Shown here in pieces: positions 11,386-41,190 of a stretch of DNA of 64,000 bases. The notes beneath the pieces were generated by a model. It had not been told where the DNA came from and made no database searches. It saw only the letters and a program-made list of their open reading frames with translations. Positions within the stretch are counted from its first letter, which is position 1, and each line of letters opens with the position of its first letter. The stretch is from positions 37,892,600 through 37,956,599 of the forward strand of contig NC_087070.1 in assembly GCF_963678635.1 (NCBI RefSeq). Direction: 5' to 3'. The DNA is from Symsagittifera roscoffensis. Its lineage: Eukaryota > Xenacoelomorpha > Acoela > Convolutidae. A program made the position numbers and the translations under genes.

Positions 11386-12799
11386 TCATTTATTATTAGG
11401 CCCGGCAAGTATGATCATTATGTTTTCACAATCATTTGGCAACTTTCTGCTGTAGACCGAACTATGGTGAAAAAATGCCAAATGATGATTGATTGAAAAA
11501 AAAAACTCATTTAAACTTTTTTTAGTCGATTAAAAAAAACGAAGCTTAAGAAAATCATACTTTTTAATCTATTAATAATTCATTTTATTTACTAGTTTAT
11601 AAACAATTTTTTTTCGTTAAAAAAGGCAATAAATGTTCGATTTCATGAATTCCAGTTACTTTATCAGTTTAAACGACGCCAAAATTGGATTAGTTTGTCA
11701 ATTTCTGTCTATCAAAATCCATTATAAAGTCCGGGATACTGCACCATCTGGTTGCAGGATGTTATCATTAAATTCCGACAACTTTTCCTGGCAATGGTGA
11801 GTTACCAAGATTTTGTGGCGTCTGAAAATTCAGTCAAATTAGAAAAACAACGAAATAGTTGTTTATCCTAAAAATTTTTTCCTGAAAAACAAAAAGTAAC
11901 CTGAGAATTTTTGAACATAACTACTCGAAAACTACACCCGGTTTGATGAATTTATAAGCCATCAGCTACATTTAACAGGCTTTTATGATTCAATGCGGTT
12001 TTGCTTGAAAAAATCAGTCTATGCATCAGCAGTGTGATTTTTGAAAATTATTTGACCTCATGAAAATAAAAGCGTCAGAAGTCAGGCAAAACACAAAATT
12101 AACAGTGTAGTTTGTGTTTATTATTTGTGAAAAAACTCTGGTCTACATTATGCATTAAAAAGTTGCAATTTTGATTGCCAATTTATTTTTAGAAAGCTTT
12201 TGCCTGAGTTTAGAAATGATTTGCGACTTTTGAAGAAATAATATAAATTTTCAAGTTTTACTTCAGAACATTTTGAAGGCATTAAACAAAAGCTTAATTT
12301 ACATTTTTCACTTATGGAAATTGTAAGACACGCCGTTTTTATAGACTCTGCTTTATAAAACTGAATGGCAAGCATGAAAAACTGAATGAAACTGCAAAAA
12401 GCTTCAGATTTAGAGAACGCTTGGGTTGTTTTTGACCTTTTAAAGTCACATTTTACTAGTATGTCTATAGCAGATTTCAACTGAATGCTCGATAGAATAC
12501 CTTAATATTTTCCACAAAACATGAAAAACGTACGATGATCTTCAACTAATCATTTACTTTTTTTTTGAGCGGCTTGAGCCATATGCAACACTTTCAGGCT
12601 TTTATTGGTTGCTGTGGCAAAAATCATGCCTCAATTGAATTTGGAAAACCTCTGAGACGGATTAAATTGCCGCTTATGAGTTTATAGCACATACGATAAC
12701 GCCTTTAGTCATATCATTTAGGTCTTCAACTTGATTATCCCAGAGCCAGTTTTCTTTAATCAGTCAAATTTGGACTAAGCAATTCAAAAAAAATCAAGT

Positions 12800-13094
12800 C
12801 AGGGGCGGATCTAGAATTTTCTCGAGAGGGGCGGTGGATTTTCAAAAATGTTTCGAAATTTTTGTCGTTTTTAGGCACTTTTTGGAAAATTTTTACCAAA
12901 AAATTAAGTTTTTTTGGCGCGCTCCCCCCTCAAAATTAGTATATATTGGCGCCTAAGGCTCCTTTAGAAAATTTTTAGGGTCCGTCACCAAAAATAGCTA
13001 TCTCAAATTAGTACAAAGGGGGGACCCTTTGGGTCGGCAGTGGGTCGAATCCATGAGGAAAGGGGCGTCCCCCTCCACCCTAAATCCGCCCCTG
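12800..13094. mobile_element. hAT-like MITE
   Basis: A 295-bp element with inverted ends CAGGGGCGGATCTAG / CTAAATCCGCCCCTG. CAGGG ends and 8-bp duplications are typical of hAT. Flanks AATCAAGT and ATTCAAGC match at 6 of 8 bases. The core (GGCGCGCTCCCCCCTCAAAA) recurs at 22.9, 23.9, 31.5, 31.9 and 47.2 kb. Confidence 0.65.
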
Positions 13095-13369
13095 ATTCAA
13101 GCTATCCAAAAATACTGTTAGCCGGAGCTCTAATGAAAATTAAATTACTGCTAATTTGGCCATTTTGAGATAATTAATGCGCAATTTTTTGCGTTCTTTT
13201 AGCACGTGTAAGTGTCGGGTTATTGCTTTCCAAATTGAAATGAGGCAAAGATTTGGTCGTATTTTTTTACAGACGATAAAAAATCCCTTTTTGTTAGCGT
13301 GTGTGGGAGCAAATTGTAGAAGAAAATTATTTCGTCAGTTTTTCAAAAACATTTTAGCAGTTCTTAAAG

Positions 13370-13425
13370 TGCAGTCGGAACATTCAGAGCCTCGCTCTGA
13401 TATACGAGCAGTCTTGTTTCGTAAG
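13370..13425 (-). repeat. Hairpin repeat, family C
   Basis: GCAGTCGGAACATTCAGAGC then CTCGCTCTGATATACGAGC: the reverse-oriented family C hairpin with stem CAGAGC/GCTCTG. The GTGTGTGGGAGC stretch at about 13299 is also shared with the copies at 50.1 and 52.7 kb. Confidence 0.6.
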
Positions 13426-13621
13426 GAGAAGTTCTTCTTTGTCACAAAAGAATGATTGTGCTTCATCTTGAAAGTTTTCGATATTAATTCATCAACCCTA
13501 CTTAAAAACATTGCCAGATTTAAAATCATATTTACTCTTTTACTTTTAAGGTTACAGAAATTTTTTATCGATAGTTATTGTAGCCAATTTATATATAAGA
13601 AGCCGTTTTTTGGCGTCACTT

Positions 13622-33388
<19,767 letters not shown>

Positions 33389-33654
33389 CTAAAAAAGCAA
33401 AAATTGCAAAAAACAATTGAAAACACTATTGTGAACGAAACTTCCAGCAACGACACGTGAGAGGTTTAATGGAAAAATTCGGAAGTAAAGAACAGCTGTT
33501 AACTCAAAACATGACTGTTATCCTTTTTCTGAGTGCTAATTATAGTATCTGTTGTAGTTTTTAAACGTAATGAATTATTTTAATTTTTAGTAGCATTTTT
33601 ATTTTTTTAAGGTTTTTGAAACTTAAAAGTCGCCTTCATCTGAAGAGACTTAAC

Positions 33655-33840
33655 GGCTCTTTTTCTTTTTCCCCACCTGCAAAATTTGACCAGTGAAATT
33701 TTGTTCACATTATCCGAATGTTACGAAAAATGGTGTGCGAACTGATTAGGCCATTACAATCATAATTGGTGTTCATGTTTAACCTTGTAAAAGCCCTCTA
33801 TTAAATTGATGCTTATGTTAAGTGGGTGGAAAAAAGAGCC
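33655..33840. mobile_element. Merlin-type MITE, subfamily B
   Basis: Ends GGCTCTTTTTCTTTTTCCCC and GGTGGAAAAAAGAGCC. Flanks GACTTAAC (33647-33654) and AACTTAAC (33841-33848) match at 7 of 8 bases. It lies just upstream of the first detected CFAP91 exon. Confidence 0.8.
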
Positions 33841-34475
33841 AACTTAACTCACCACGCAAACGTTTAGATAAAACTGGGCACTAAAGGGTATTAATTACCC
33901 AAGAAGCGACTTCAAAACCTATAAATTAAAGAGAAACTGATAGTAATTTGAACAAAAACACGAAACCGAAATATACAATCACTTCGTTCAATATTGATTG
34001 AATAATTATCAGCTCGGGTTATGTTTTGGCATTTTATTTCAAGGCATCAAATCCTTGAATAAAAATTAGGAAAAGCGGTTGTCCTTGAGGTTACGAAAAG
34101 CGGTTGTGCTTAGATTTGTTTTTCATAATTTATATCGTAACATAACTCATTTACACATTCTTACATTTACTACAACTTAATAAACAGAAATCTTAAAATA
34201 TGCGGGGGTGGTAAAAAACCACTCCCTTTCGTCAAAAGCCAAAATCACAAAATAACTCGTATAGAGCACAGCATTTGATGATAAATCCGACTGTCTTTTA
34301 ATCAAGGTCGGAAACCATTCAAAATTTTTTGAAGCTCGCTAAATGTTTCAAGTTAGACTTTTTCCATTGGGTATAAGCAAGGTATGTTATACAAAACCAT
34401 ACTAGCATACATAACAAATATGAAAAGGGTACATTTTATTCAATTTTGCTTTTTTCCATTTCCACCCCACGTTTG
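33841..34475. other. Upstream of CFAP91, first exon not found
   Basis: AT-rich. A degenerate family C hairpin (CTCGTATAGAGCACAGC..ATCCGACTGTC) lies at 34256-34295. No initiator exon for CFAP91 could be supported here. Confidence 0.4.
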
Positions 34476-34696
34476 GGCTCTTTTCCAGTTCCCCCCTTTC
34501 AAAATACCGAGTATTATGTTTGTTTTACGTGTTATTACGGCTAAATGCGTGATGTTACGCTGTAAAGTATGAAGAACAAATCTGTTCAGAATTGTCATTC
34601 TGTTCACCACGCCAAATTTCAATGCCTTATAACCACGTTAAATAGGCTTTTCAAAATTGAAATTCAAAAGGAAGGGGGGGAATATGGAAAAGAGCT
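34476..34696. mobile_element. Merlin-type MITE with perfect 8-bp duplication
   Basis: A 221-bp element from GGCTCTTTTCCAGTTCCCCCC to GGGGGAATATGGAAAAGAGCT, flanked by CACGTTTG on both sides (34468-34475 and 34697-34704). The subterminal GTTCCCC is shared with the autonomous Merlin at 35018. Confidence 0.88.
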
Positions 34697-35946
34697 CACG
34701 TTTGATTTTCAATGTTGAAAAAATGTTTCAGGGTTAATATCATAATGCAACGAAACTTTGCATAGTGAACAAAATATCTGTTCTGAACACGTTTGTCGAT
34801 CATGCTTTATAAAGTAATACGACGCATTTAGACCTGAAAACAGGTAAAAGAACTATGAAATTAGAAAACTTGACATTTCGGGGGAGTGGATAAGAGCCCT
34901 CAATAAGAATGACGCCTTGTATCAAGTTTTTGCCATTCGGAATTTCAATAAAATTAACAAAATTTTAGTGGCAGGTCAAAAACATTTTCCCCCTCCCCCA
35001 CCTTTTTTACGACTTTGGGCTCTTTTCCAGTTCCCCTTTTATTTTATTGAATTTTTTAACATCAATTTTGAACCAAGTTTAAATTTGATACAATTCCAAC
35101 GATAGAGTATAGTAAAACTAACAAAAAAATCTTTCAAACCCTACACCGAAAACGCGTGATATTATATTTAAATTACCGGATATGCATGAAAAAAAATTTA
35201 CAGAATTTATTTTATTGAGCTGTATAAATTGTGTTCTGCGAAAGAAATTTCCATTGAGCTTCTACAAAACAGAATTTTTTTTTATGAAACAATATACTGT
35301 GATTGCGAACATGAGATGAAATTAATTTTTGCGGATAGCGAAGATTGATGGAGATTATGTAAGAAAAAATGCAGAAAACAAAAACAATTGAAAGCAGGAA
35401 CTTGGCTAGAAGGCCTTCATCTCAGCTATCAACAGGTTATACTTTTCTTGTACTGCTGGTCGGAAAACTATACTTTTATCAATTTTTGTAAAAAGGAACT
35501 CGCAATTGGCCAAGCAACAACTGTCGACTGGAATAATTTTGTTTGAGAATTTGCGCCCAGTTTTTACATGAGAATCAGAAAACAATTGGTGGAAAAGGCA
35601 AAACCGTCGAAATTGATGAGAGTTGTGTTGAAAAAGAAAGTACAAAGGGGGCAGAGCGGTCAGAGAACAATGAGTGTTTTGAGGTATCTACATGGAAACT
35701 GGAGATTAATTTTTGTATGCGTTAGAGAATCCGACTTAAGATTTGCTAATGCCTATCATAAAAAGTTGCAGGCAGCAAAATTATTTCGGACGAGTAGAAA
35801 TCCTACAATGATATAGAAAAATGTTGTTTTGAGCATCAAAATGTGAAACACTGCAAAAATTTTGTCGATCTAACCACAGGTTCTTGTACAAATCGAGTCG
35901 AAGGAATGTGGAATACAGCAAAATTTGAAAACAAAAAAGCGTTGGG

Positions 35947-36406
35947 TGTTAATGCTACATAGCATTAAAGTATGAAAGTATAGTATAAAGCCAGTATAGT
36001 TGCTTATCAATATCAGCTATATAGCTCAGCGTATACATAGTGCGTTCCGGGGAGTTCGGCGTGGGTTCGATTCTCACCTAAGTCGTTTCATTTGAGAATC
36101 CTATTTGAGCCGAACCTGACAGAACATAAAATGCTAATATTTTAATCGGTTCAAAATTTGTTTGCAATTGAGTTTCTGTTAATTAAACTGCGTGAATTAG
36201 GTATGAACTCATTGTGAAAAAACACATAAATCACACAAATCAGGGCATGAACAAGCCCACTTTTTAACTTGATACGTGTAATGTTGTTGCTAATTCCGTG
36301 CAATAAAAAATTACTAAAATTCGCCGTTTATTGATTCTCTTGAATTAGACCGATTCTGTTTCCTGTTTTTATAAGTTATAAAAAAGTTATAAAAAAGGCC
36401 AGAATA
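35947..36406 (+). repeat. BEL 5' LTR
   Basis: TG...TA ends. Opens with the inverted repeat TTAATGCTA-CA-TAGCATTAA (35949-35968), then TATAAAG at 35984-35990, a tRNA-like module (36014-36086) and AATAAA at 36302. Confidence 0.95.
36014..36086 (+). promoter_or_regulatory. tRNA-like module in BEL LTR
   Basis: TAGCTCAGCG (36022) resembles a tRNA A box and GGTTCGATTCT (36064) a B box. GTGGG-TTCGATT-CTCAC folds as a T arm. The acceptor and anticodon stems pair poorly, so it is not a functional tRNA. The same module lies at 44926-44998 in the 3' LTR. Confidence 0.55.
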
Positions 36407-36409
36407 TTT

Positions 36410-36427
36410 TGGTGCCGCGACTCGGGA
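36410..36427 (+). other. BEL primer-binding site
   Basis: TGGTGCCGCGACTCGGGA starts four bases after the LTR and has the TGG start expected for pairing with a tRNA CCA end. The primer tRNA is not identified. Confidence 0.75.
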
Positions 36428-36439
36428 ACACACAACTGA

Positions 36440-36790
36440 GGACCGACCCGAACAAAATTTAATGCGAGCTCGAATTGAATCAAGGAACGACCCCTGCACA
36501 AGTTTGTGAGACCTCCATCTGCAAAGCAAGGAGCCCTGCACACTTTTGTGTGACCTCAATTTTTGAATTTTTGAAAGAAGGCCCAGCTCGAACACAATTT
36601 TAGGCGACCTCAAATTGAAGCAAGGAACGACCCCTGCACAATTTTGTGCGAACTCAAATTGAAGCAAGGAACGACCCCTGCACAATTTTGTGCGACCTCA
36701 AATTGAAGCAAGGAACGACCCCTGCACAATTTTGAGCGACCTCATTCTCCAAATCAAGGAGCCCTCCACAATTTCGTGTGACCTCAAGCC
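36440..36790 (+). repeat. 44-46-bp tandem hairpin repeats in BEL leader
   Basis: CAAGGA starts recur at 36481, 36527, 36621, 36665, 36709 and 36764; the best three are exactly 44 bp apart. Each full unit has CGACCCCTGCACAATTTTGTGC, in which GCACAA-TT-TTGTGC is a perfect small palindrome. The region lies between primer site and first ORF, where packaging or translation signals are expected. Confidence 0.85.
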
Positions 36791-37708
36791 AAAAACGGGG
36801 AAAGCACCACAAGTCAAAACAAAGCCGACAAGCCAGAAGGCCGACATCACACAAGGCGGAAAGTGGTTTTTCTGTAGAATCTTCGTGTACTTTTGGACTC
36901 AGGCCAGGTGAACAACCTGCAAAAACTTGTAAGATCGAACCTGTGCTTTCAACTAACTTTTAGACTCTAATTTGTGCTAGTTTTTAAACCAAAAAAAAAC
37001 TACTTTTTTGATTATCAGTGCTATAAAATTACATACGATGTTGTTAATTGCAAACCAATTTAGACCGTACTAGATACCTAATCCTAGTTCATACCCAGTA
37101 CCCTATTACCCCAGGATAATCTCGAACCCAAAAAATTTTGTGACAAAAAAAAATTCAGAAAATTTTCCAAAAAATTTTTGCAAAAAAATACATAACAATT
37201 TTCAAAAAAAACATAAAAAATTTCTCGAAAAAAAAAAGTTATTCCAACTTTTCCCAAAACTTTCACTGACAAAAAATTTTTTTTTTTTTTTTGCCCGAAT
37301 TTAGAGCAACATCGGAAAACACCGTTTTCGTCTCGCCCGTTCAAACGTTTAAACCGTCAATCGTGTCGAGCAAGTTTTTTGAGTGAATCCCTACCTCGGT
37401 TTCCTCCAGTGGTTGGATAAACTTTAAAAAATTTGCTCGGCTCGCCCCGTTTTCGGCCGCATACCGCCGCGACCGTTACTACTACCGTTTCGCCGTAACG
37501 TCGTTGAGTTTAACCGATAAACCGTACGCGTTAACTTAAATAGTACTGAATCGAAGCCTTAGCAAAACCTTACAAAACCCTCAGCTAAGGGTTCTTAAAG
37601 TTCTTATCGTGATAATTTTTTTTTTTTTCATTTCTATGTGACGACTTTACATCAACAGACTCCTTAAATTGATTGTCATTAAAACAATCGTATCGCTTAT
37701 CACTCTCA

Positions 37709-38356
37709 ATGGTGTTCATCATTGCTGCGAGTTCTCTCCATCACTCCATAAATACATTACCATTAACTCTACAAAAACGCCTCGACGACACTTTAAAAGC
37801 AGTTCCAGGTTTAAGCTTTAATTTGAATGCAAATAACCGGCAAAAGACTGTTCAATATCTTTTAAGCAATTCCCCAAAATGTATGATGGAGAAAAACTTT
37901 ATAATTTGGCACGATGTTATAAATATTTCATTGAGCAAGCATAGATCAAACAACGATAACCCACTTACACCAGAAAGTCTGATTAAAATTTTAAAAGAAT
38001 ATAAAAACAAAATATCAGCCATTATTTACGTACACCGTCAAAATACCCCTAATATTTATGGACGTTTGGTTGAAACAGGAATATTAACAATTAATGTGAC
38101 CAAACATTTAATATCAAAAAGAAAAGCTAGCAATAAAGAACTAATTCGTAAGCTTAAATTAATTCATCCTCCGGCGTTTTTAGAAATAAAAAATTTGAGA
38201 ATCATTCGACGTTATTTCCTCAATCTGTCCGAACTTATCAATAAAGTTAAAAGTCGTCGACCAAGTTCAAGGAAAAGAAAAGCAGATAAGCAAAAGATTT
38301 CACAAATGACAACAGTCGAAGAATATTTAACATTTGTTAGGCATTATAAACCTTGA
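37709..38356 (+). CDS. BEL accessory ORF upstream of gag, unknown function
   Basis: 216 codons from ATG 37709 (open upstream to 37673). The product is basic, with no signal peptide beyond a weakly hydrophobic start (MVFIIAASSLHH), no zinc knuckle and no catalytic motif I recognise. The end is Lys/Arg-rich (SRRPSSRKRKADKQK), like a nuclear-localisation or RNA-binding tail. It is intact although gag-pol is broken. BEL elements usually open directly with gag, so this is an extra gene. Possibly expressed from unspliced RNA, because a splice acceptor precedes gag. Confidence 0.6.
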   Translation: MVFIIAASSLHHSINTLPLTLQKRLDDTLKAVPGLSFNLNANNRQKTVQYLLSNSPKCMMEKNFIIWHDVINISLSKHRSNNDNPLTPESLIKILKEYKNKISAIIYVHRQNTPNIYGRLVETGILTINVTKHLISKRKASNKELIRKLKLIHPPAFLEIKNLRIIRRYFLNLSELINKVKSRRPSSRKRKADKQKISQMTTVEEYLTFVRHYKP

Positions 38357-38518
38357 TTTTTTTTTGATTAGTTAAATTCATCTTTATTTTCAATCTTGTA
38401 GTTTGTTGTCCTTCTGTTCCGTAGGCAACGAGAATCGTAGGGGTCTTGCAAGGATCCTCTGGTTCGGTATAGGACGCGGCTACTTGAATTGACTCTAGTT
38501 TGATTCCGTCAACCGACA

Positions 38519-38543
38519 CTATTTTTTTTTTGCTCTTATTTAG
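38519..38543 (+). promoter_or_regulatory. Candidate splice acceptor before gag
   Basis: A pyrimidine run ending GCTCTTATTTAG (AG at 38542-38543) lies 16 bases before the gag ATG. A GTAAGA at 36929 in the leader could be the donor. Splicing would remove the accessory ORF. Confidence 0.45.
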
Positions 38544-38559
38544 AAACAAATATTTCAAA

Positions 38560-41190
38560 ATGGAGCTTGATCTCGGCCAGAAGCTAAACAAAACTTATCT
38601 TGCCAGGAAAGAGTTAGAAACAAATCTTTTCGATTACCATGCCAAAATTACGGAATATATAAGTGCGAATGATAGACCAGCTAAAATTGAAACGTACATA
38701 GAAAAATCTAGCATTTGCTTACAAAAAATTATAGAGAAAAATGATGAGCTTAAATCTTTGTCTATGCACTGCAACAACGCTGCTGAAACAATAAATCAAC
38801 TTGAATTTTACCTAGGATCTACCACTGCAAAACATGACGATGTATTAGGTCTAGCTAAAAATTACTTTCAAATTAAACATCAGGAGGACCAGGTAGCAAC
38901 TGCACGAACCCCAACGCCAAGCGAATCCGTCCGTTCCAAAAAACCCCTTTCACAGCGTTCTAAGATTGCATCAATGACTTCGAGTGAGCGTCGAAGAGAA
39001 GCAGCCCTTGCAAAAATTAGACGCGAGGAAGTTGAATGCCAAGTAGAGGCTAAGCTTCGTTTGAAAAAGCAAGAGATCCAGATTCAGTCGATGAAGGGTC
39101 AACTTGATCTTGATGTGGTTGTAGAGGAAAGCCGTCAAAAGCTAGCTGAAGCAACTATCGAAGAGGCTGAATATCTGGAAGACGCCTCTGAAATTTTTGA
39201 ACTTCGTCGTAGCAGATCGAAATTGGCAATGGCCGTTCAGGAGAACCAAACGGAGGAAGACAGGACAACAAGTTGGGTGAACACTCAATTCCCAACTCAG
39301 GAGATAGTTCAGCCCGTGGCGCCAGTCCAAAGTGTCAATCTGAAACCAGCTTCCGAGTTCTTGTCATTTTCAAGTATTGAACCGCCTTTCAGTAGAAATC
39401 TGACGATGATTAATAACTCACATCCATTTGCTGATTATTTCGAAACCACTTGTATAAACTCACAGAATGTTAACGTCCCTCATACATCAAATACAAGTGT
39501 CAGCTTGCCAAATCCAAAGTTAAACAGTACGTATGAGCCACAGGAACAGCTACTTTTGACCAACCTATACAACTACAACCCTTTGATGCAGAGTAGTTTT
39601 CATCATTGTAATATCCCGACGAGCTCAATGCCCATTGCTCAACAAACCTTTTTCCCAAGTAATTCCGCAAATTTTGTGTACCAACCGCTTTTACCAACTA
39701 ACGTTGGTTCTCTAAATCCTCCAACAGTCACCTTCTCCCCTAACTCATATTATGTCACACAGCCATCGAATGTTCAACCGTTCTCTAGCGGAGGAACAAC
39801 TTTTTATGTCGGTGATCCTAAAGCTTTAGACGCCGCAATCTATTCAAAACCGCTGATGGCGCCTTATACAAATGAGAACAAACAATATGGCCCATTTACG
39901 TCCTCGAACAGTAAACCAATCACAAATCAAGATCTAGCTGAAATCTTGACACTGAGACAGAAAGGTCCCTTGCCTGAATGAAAATTGTCTTCTTTCGACG
40001 GAAATCCATTGCAGTGGCCTGAATGGTTTGGTCAGTTCAAAAGTGCAATCGATGCAAAAGTTTTAAGTGATGATGTCAAATTGACATATCTCAAAACTCT
40101 CGTTTCAGGCAAAGCGAAGAATGCAATTGCCGAATTCGCTTACAGTGGAGTATTCTACAAGGACGCTTTGAAAACTCTAGAGAGGAAATTTGGACAACCA
40201 CAGACGATTGTGGCAGCTCATCTTGAAAAACTTTCGAATTTTCCACCTCTCAAAATGCACAGTTCAGAAAGCATTATCAGTTTCGCTTCCTGTATATCCA
40301 GTTTTGTCGCAGTGTTAAAATCGTTAGGATATGAGTATGACTTGAAGAGTACATCCGTTTTGAATCAAGTTATTTCAAAATTGCCTCCAAATATGAAAGA
40401 GTCATGGTCTCTCCACTCTGTAAAGAAATGTTGGAGACAGCCAACGGTTTTAGATTTTAATGATTGGCTCCGCGACAAGGCTGAGGCACATGAACTTATG
40501 CGTGTGAGTCAGAATAAGTCACGACCTGAGGAGACTCCAAAGACTGGTTTCCATAAACCACCTACAAAAGTTTTTGCCGCTGCTTCAAAAGTTGAAAAAC
40601 TAATTTATGCTCCGTGCCTCCAGTGCAATGATAAACACCCACTCTTGAGTTGTTCTGTGTTTAAAGAAAAGACCCCAACTCAACGAGCTCAATTCTCCGC
40701 ACAAAATAGGTTGTGTTTTGCTTGCTTTCAACCTGACCACATGTTCCGAAAATGCCCTAAAGCCCGCAAATGCACTAAGCCTGGTTGTGAAAGCACCCAT
40801 AATGTCTTGTTACATGGTGCTGAGAAAGTTTTCAGCGTAAGGTCTGCAAACAAAGAGTTAAACAATAGCAATAATGCAAGCCATTCGAATTCAAACAGTA
40901 CCGCCCCGCCGAAACGAAATAAGCCGCAAACTTCGTCATCAAACGTAGCCGGTTCGTCGTCTTACAAGAAACTTACGGGACTCCTTCCTGTGCTTCAATT
41001 GGAAATAAGTTCACACACAGATGTGACCACTGCTCTTGTAATGTGCGATTCCTGTTGTACCCACTCATGCACAGCGTTTAAATTTAACTGGCCAACAGCT
41101 GGATATTCTGGTAAACGGCTTCAATTCGACGGAATCCGTTCCCACGCAACAAGTCGAAGTGAATGTTTTTGCCAAATTCGACCACCATGA
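38560..41190 (+). pseudogene. BEL gag plus start of protease, one in-frame TGA
   Basis: ATG at 38560 in good context (AAAATGG). The N-terminal part is a charged coiled coil (REAALAKIRREEVECQ region), then a Ser/Asn/Pro-rich stretch. After the in-frame TGA at 39979-39981 the same frame continues with SFDGNPLQWPEWFGQF, the BEL gag core (DUF1759 type), a CX2CX4HX4C knuckle CFACFQPDHMFRKC, and the protease start LVMCDSCCTHS with its Asp. The frame then runs out at 41190 because of a frame change near 41070. Confidence 0.88.

Larger units (their letters stand above)
10974..13621. other. Intergenic repeats, no gene recognised
   Basis: Stop-dense AT-rich DNA downstream of CFAP91. It holds a hAT-like MITE (12800-13094) and two hairpin repeats (near 11335-11385 and 13370-13425). 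The minus frame at 12148-12480 (110 codons) has no motif I recognise. Confidence 0.5.

Noticed and set aside
33842-33905. Possible CFAP91 first exon (TGCGTG|GTGAGT donor on the minus strand)
   Set aside because: Phase fits, but the encoded residues are too few and unlike the family, no initiator is visible, and the donor overlaps a MITE target duplication.
34256-34295. Bacterial-type intrinsic terminator hairpin
   Set aside because: The hairpins of family C are not followed by a U run and the genome is eukaryotic.
36015-36087. Functional tRNA gene
   Set aside because: The T arm and promoter boxes are good, but acceptor and anticodon stems do not pair, and the sequence is part of an LTR.
36440-36790. 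CRISPR-like array
   Set aside because: Units are directly tandem with no unique spacers, in a eukaryotic retrotransposon leader.
36314-36854. Minus-strand frames giving a repeat protein
   Set aside because: They are antisense readings of the 44-bp leader repeats in the BEL element.
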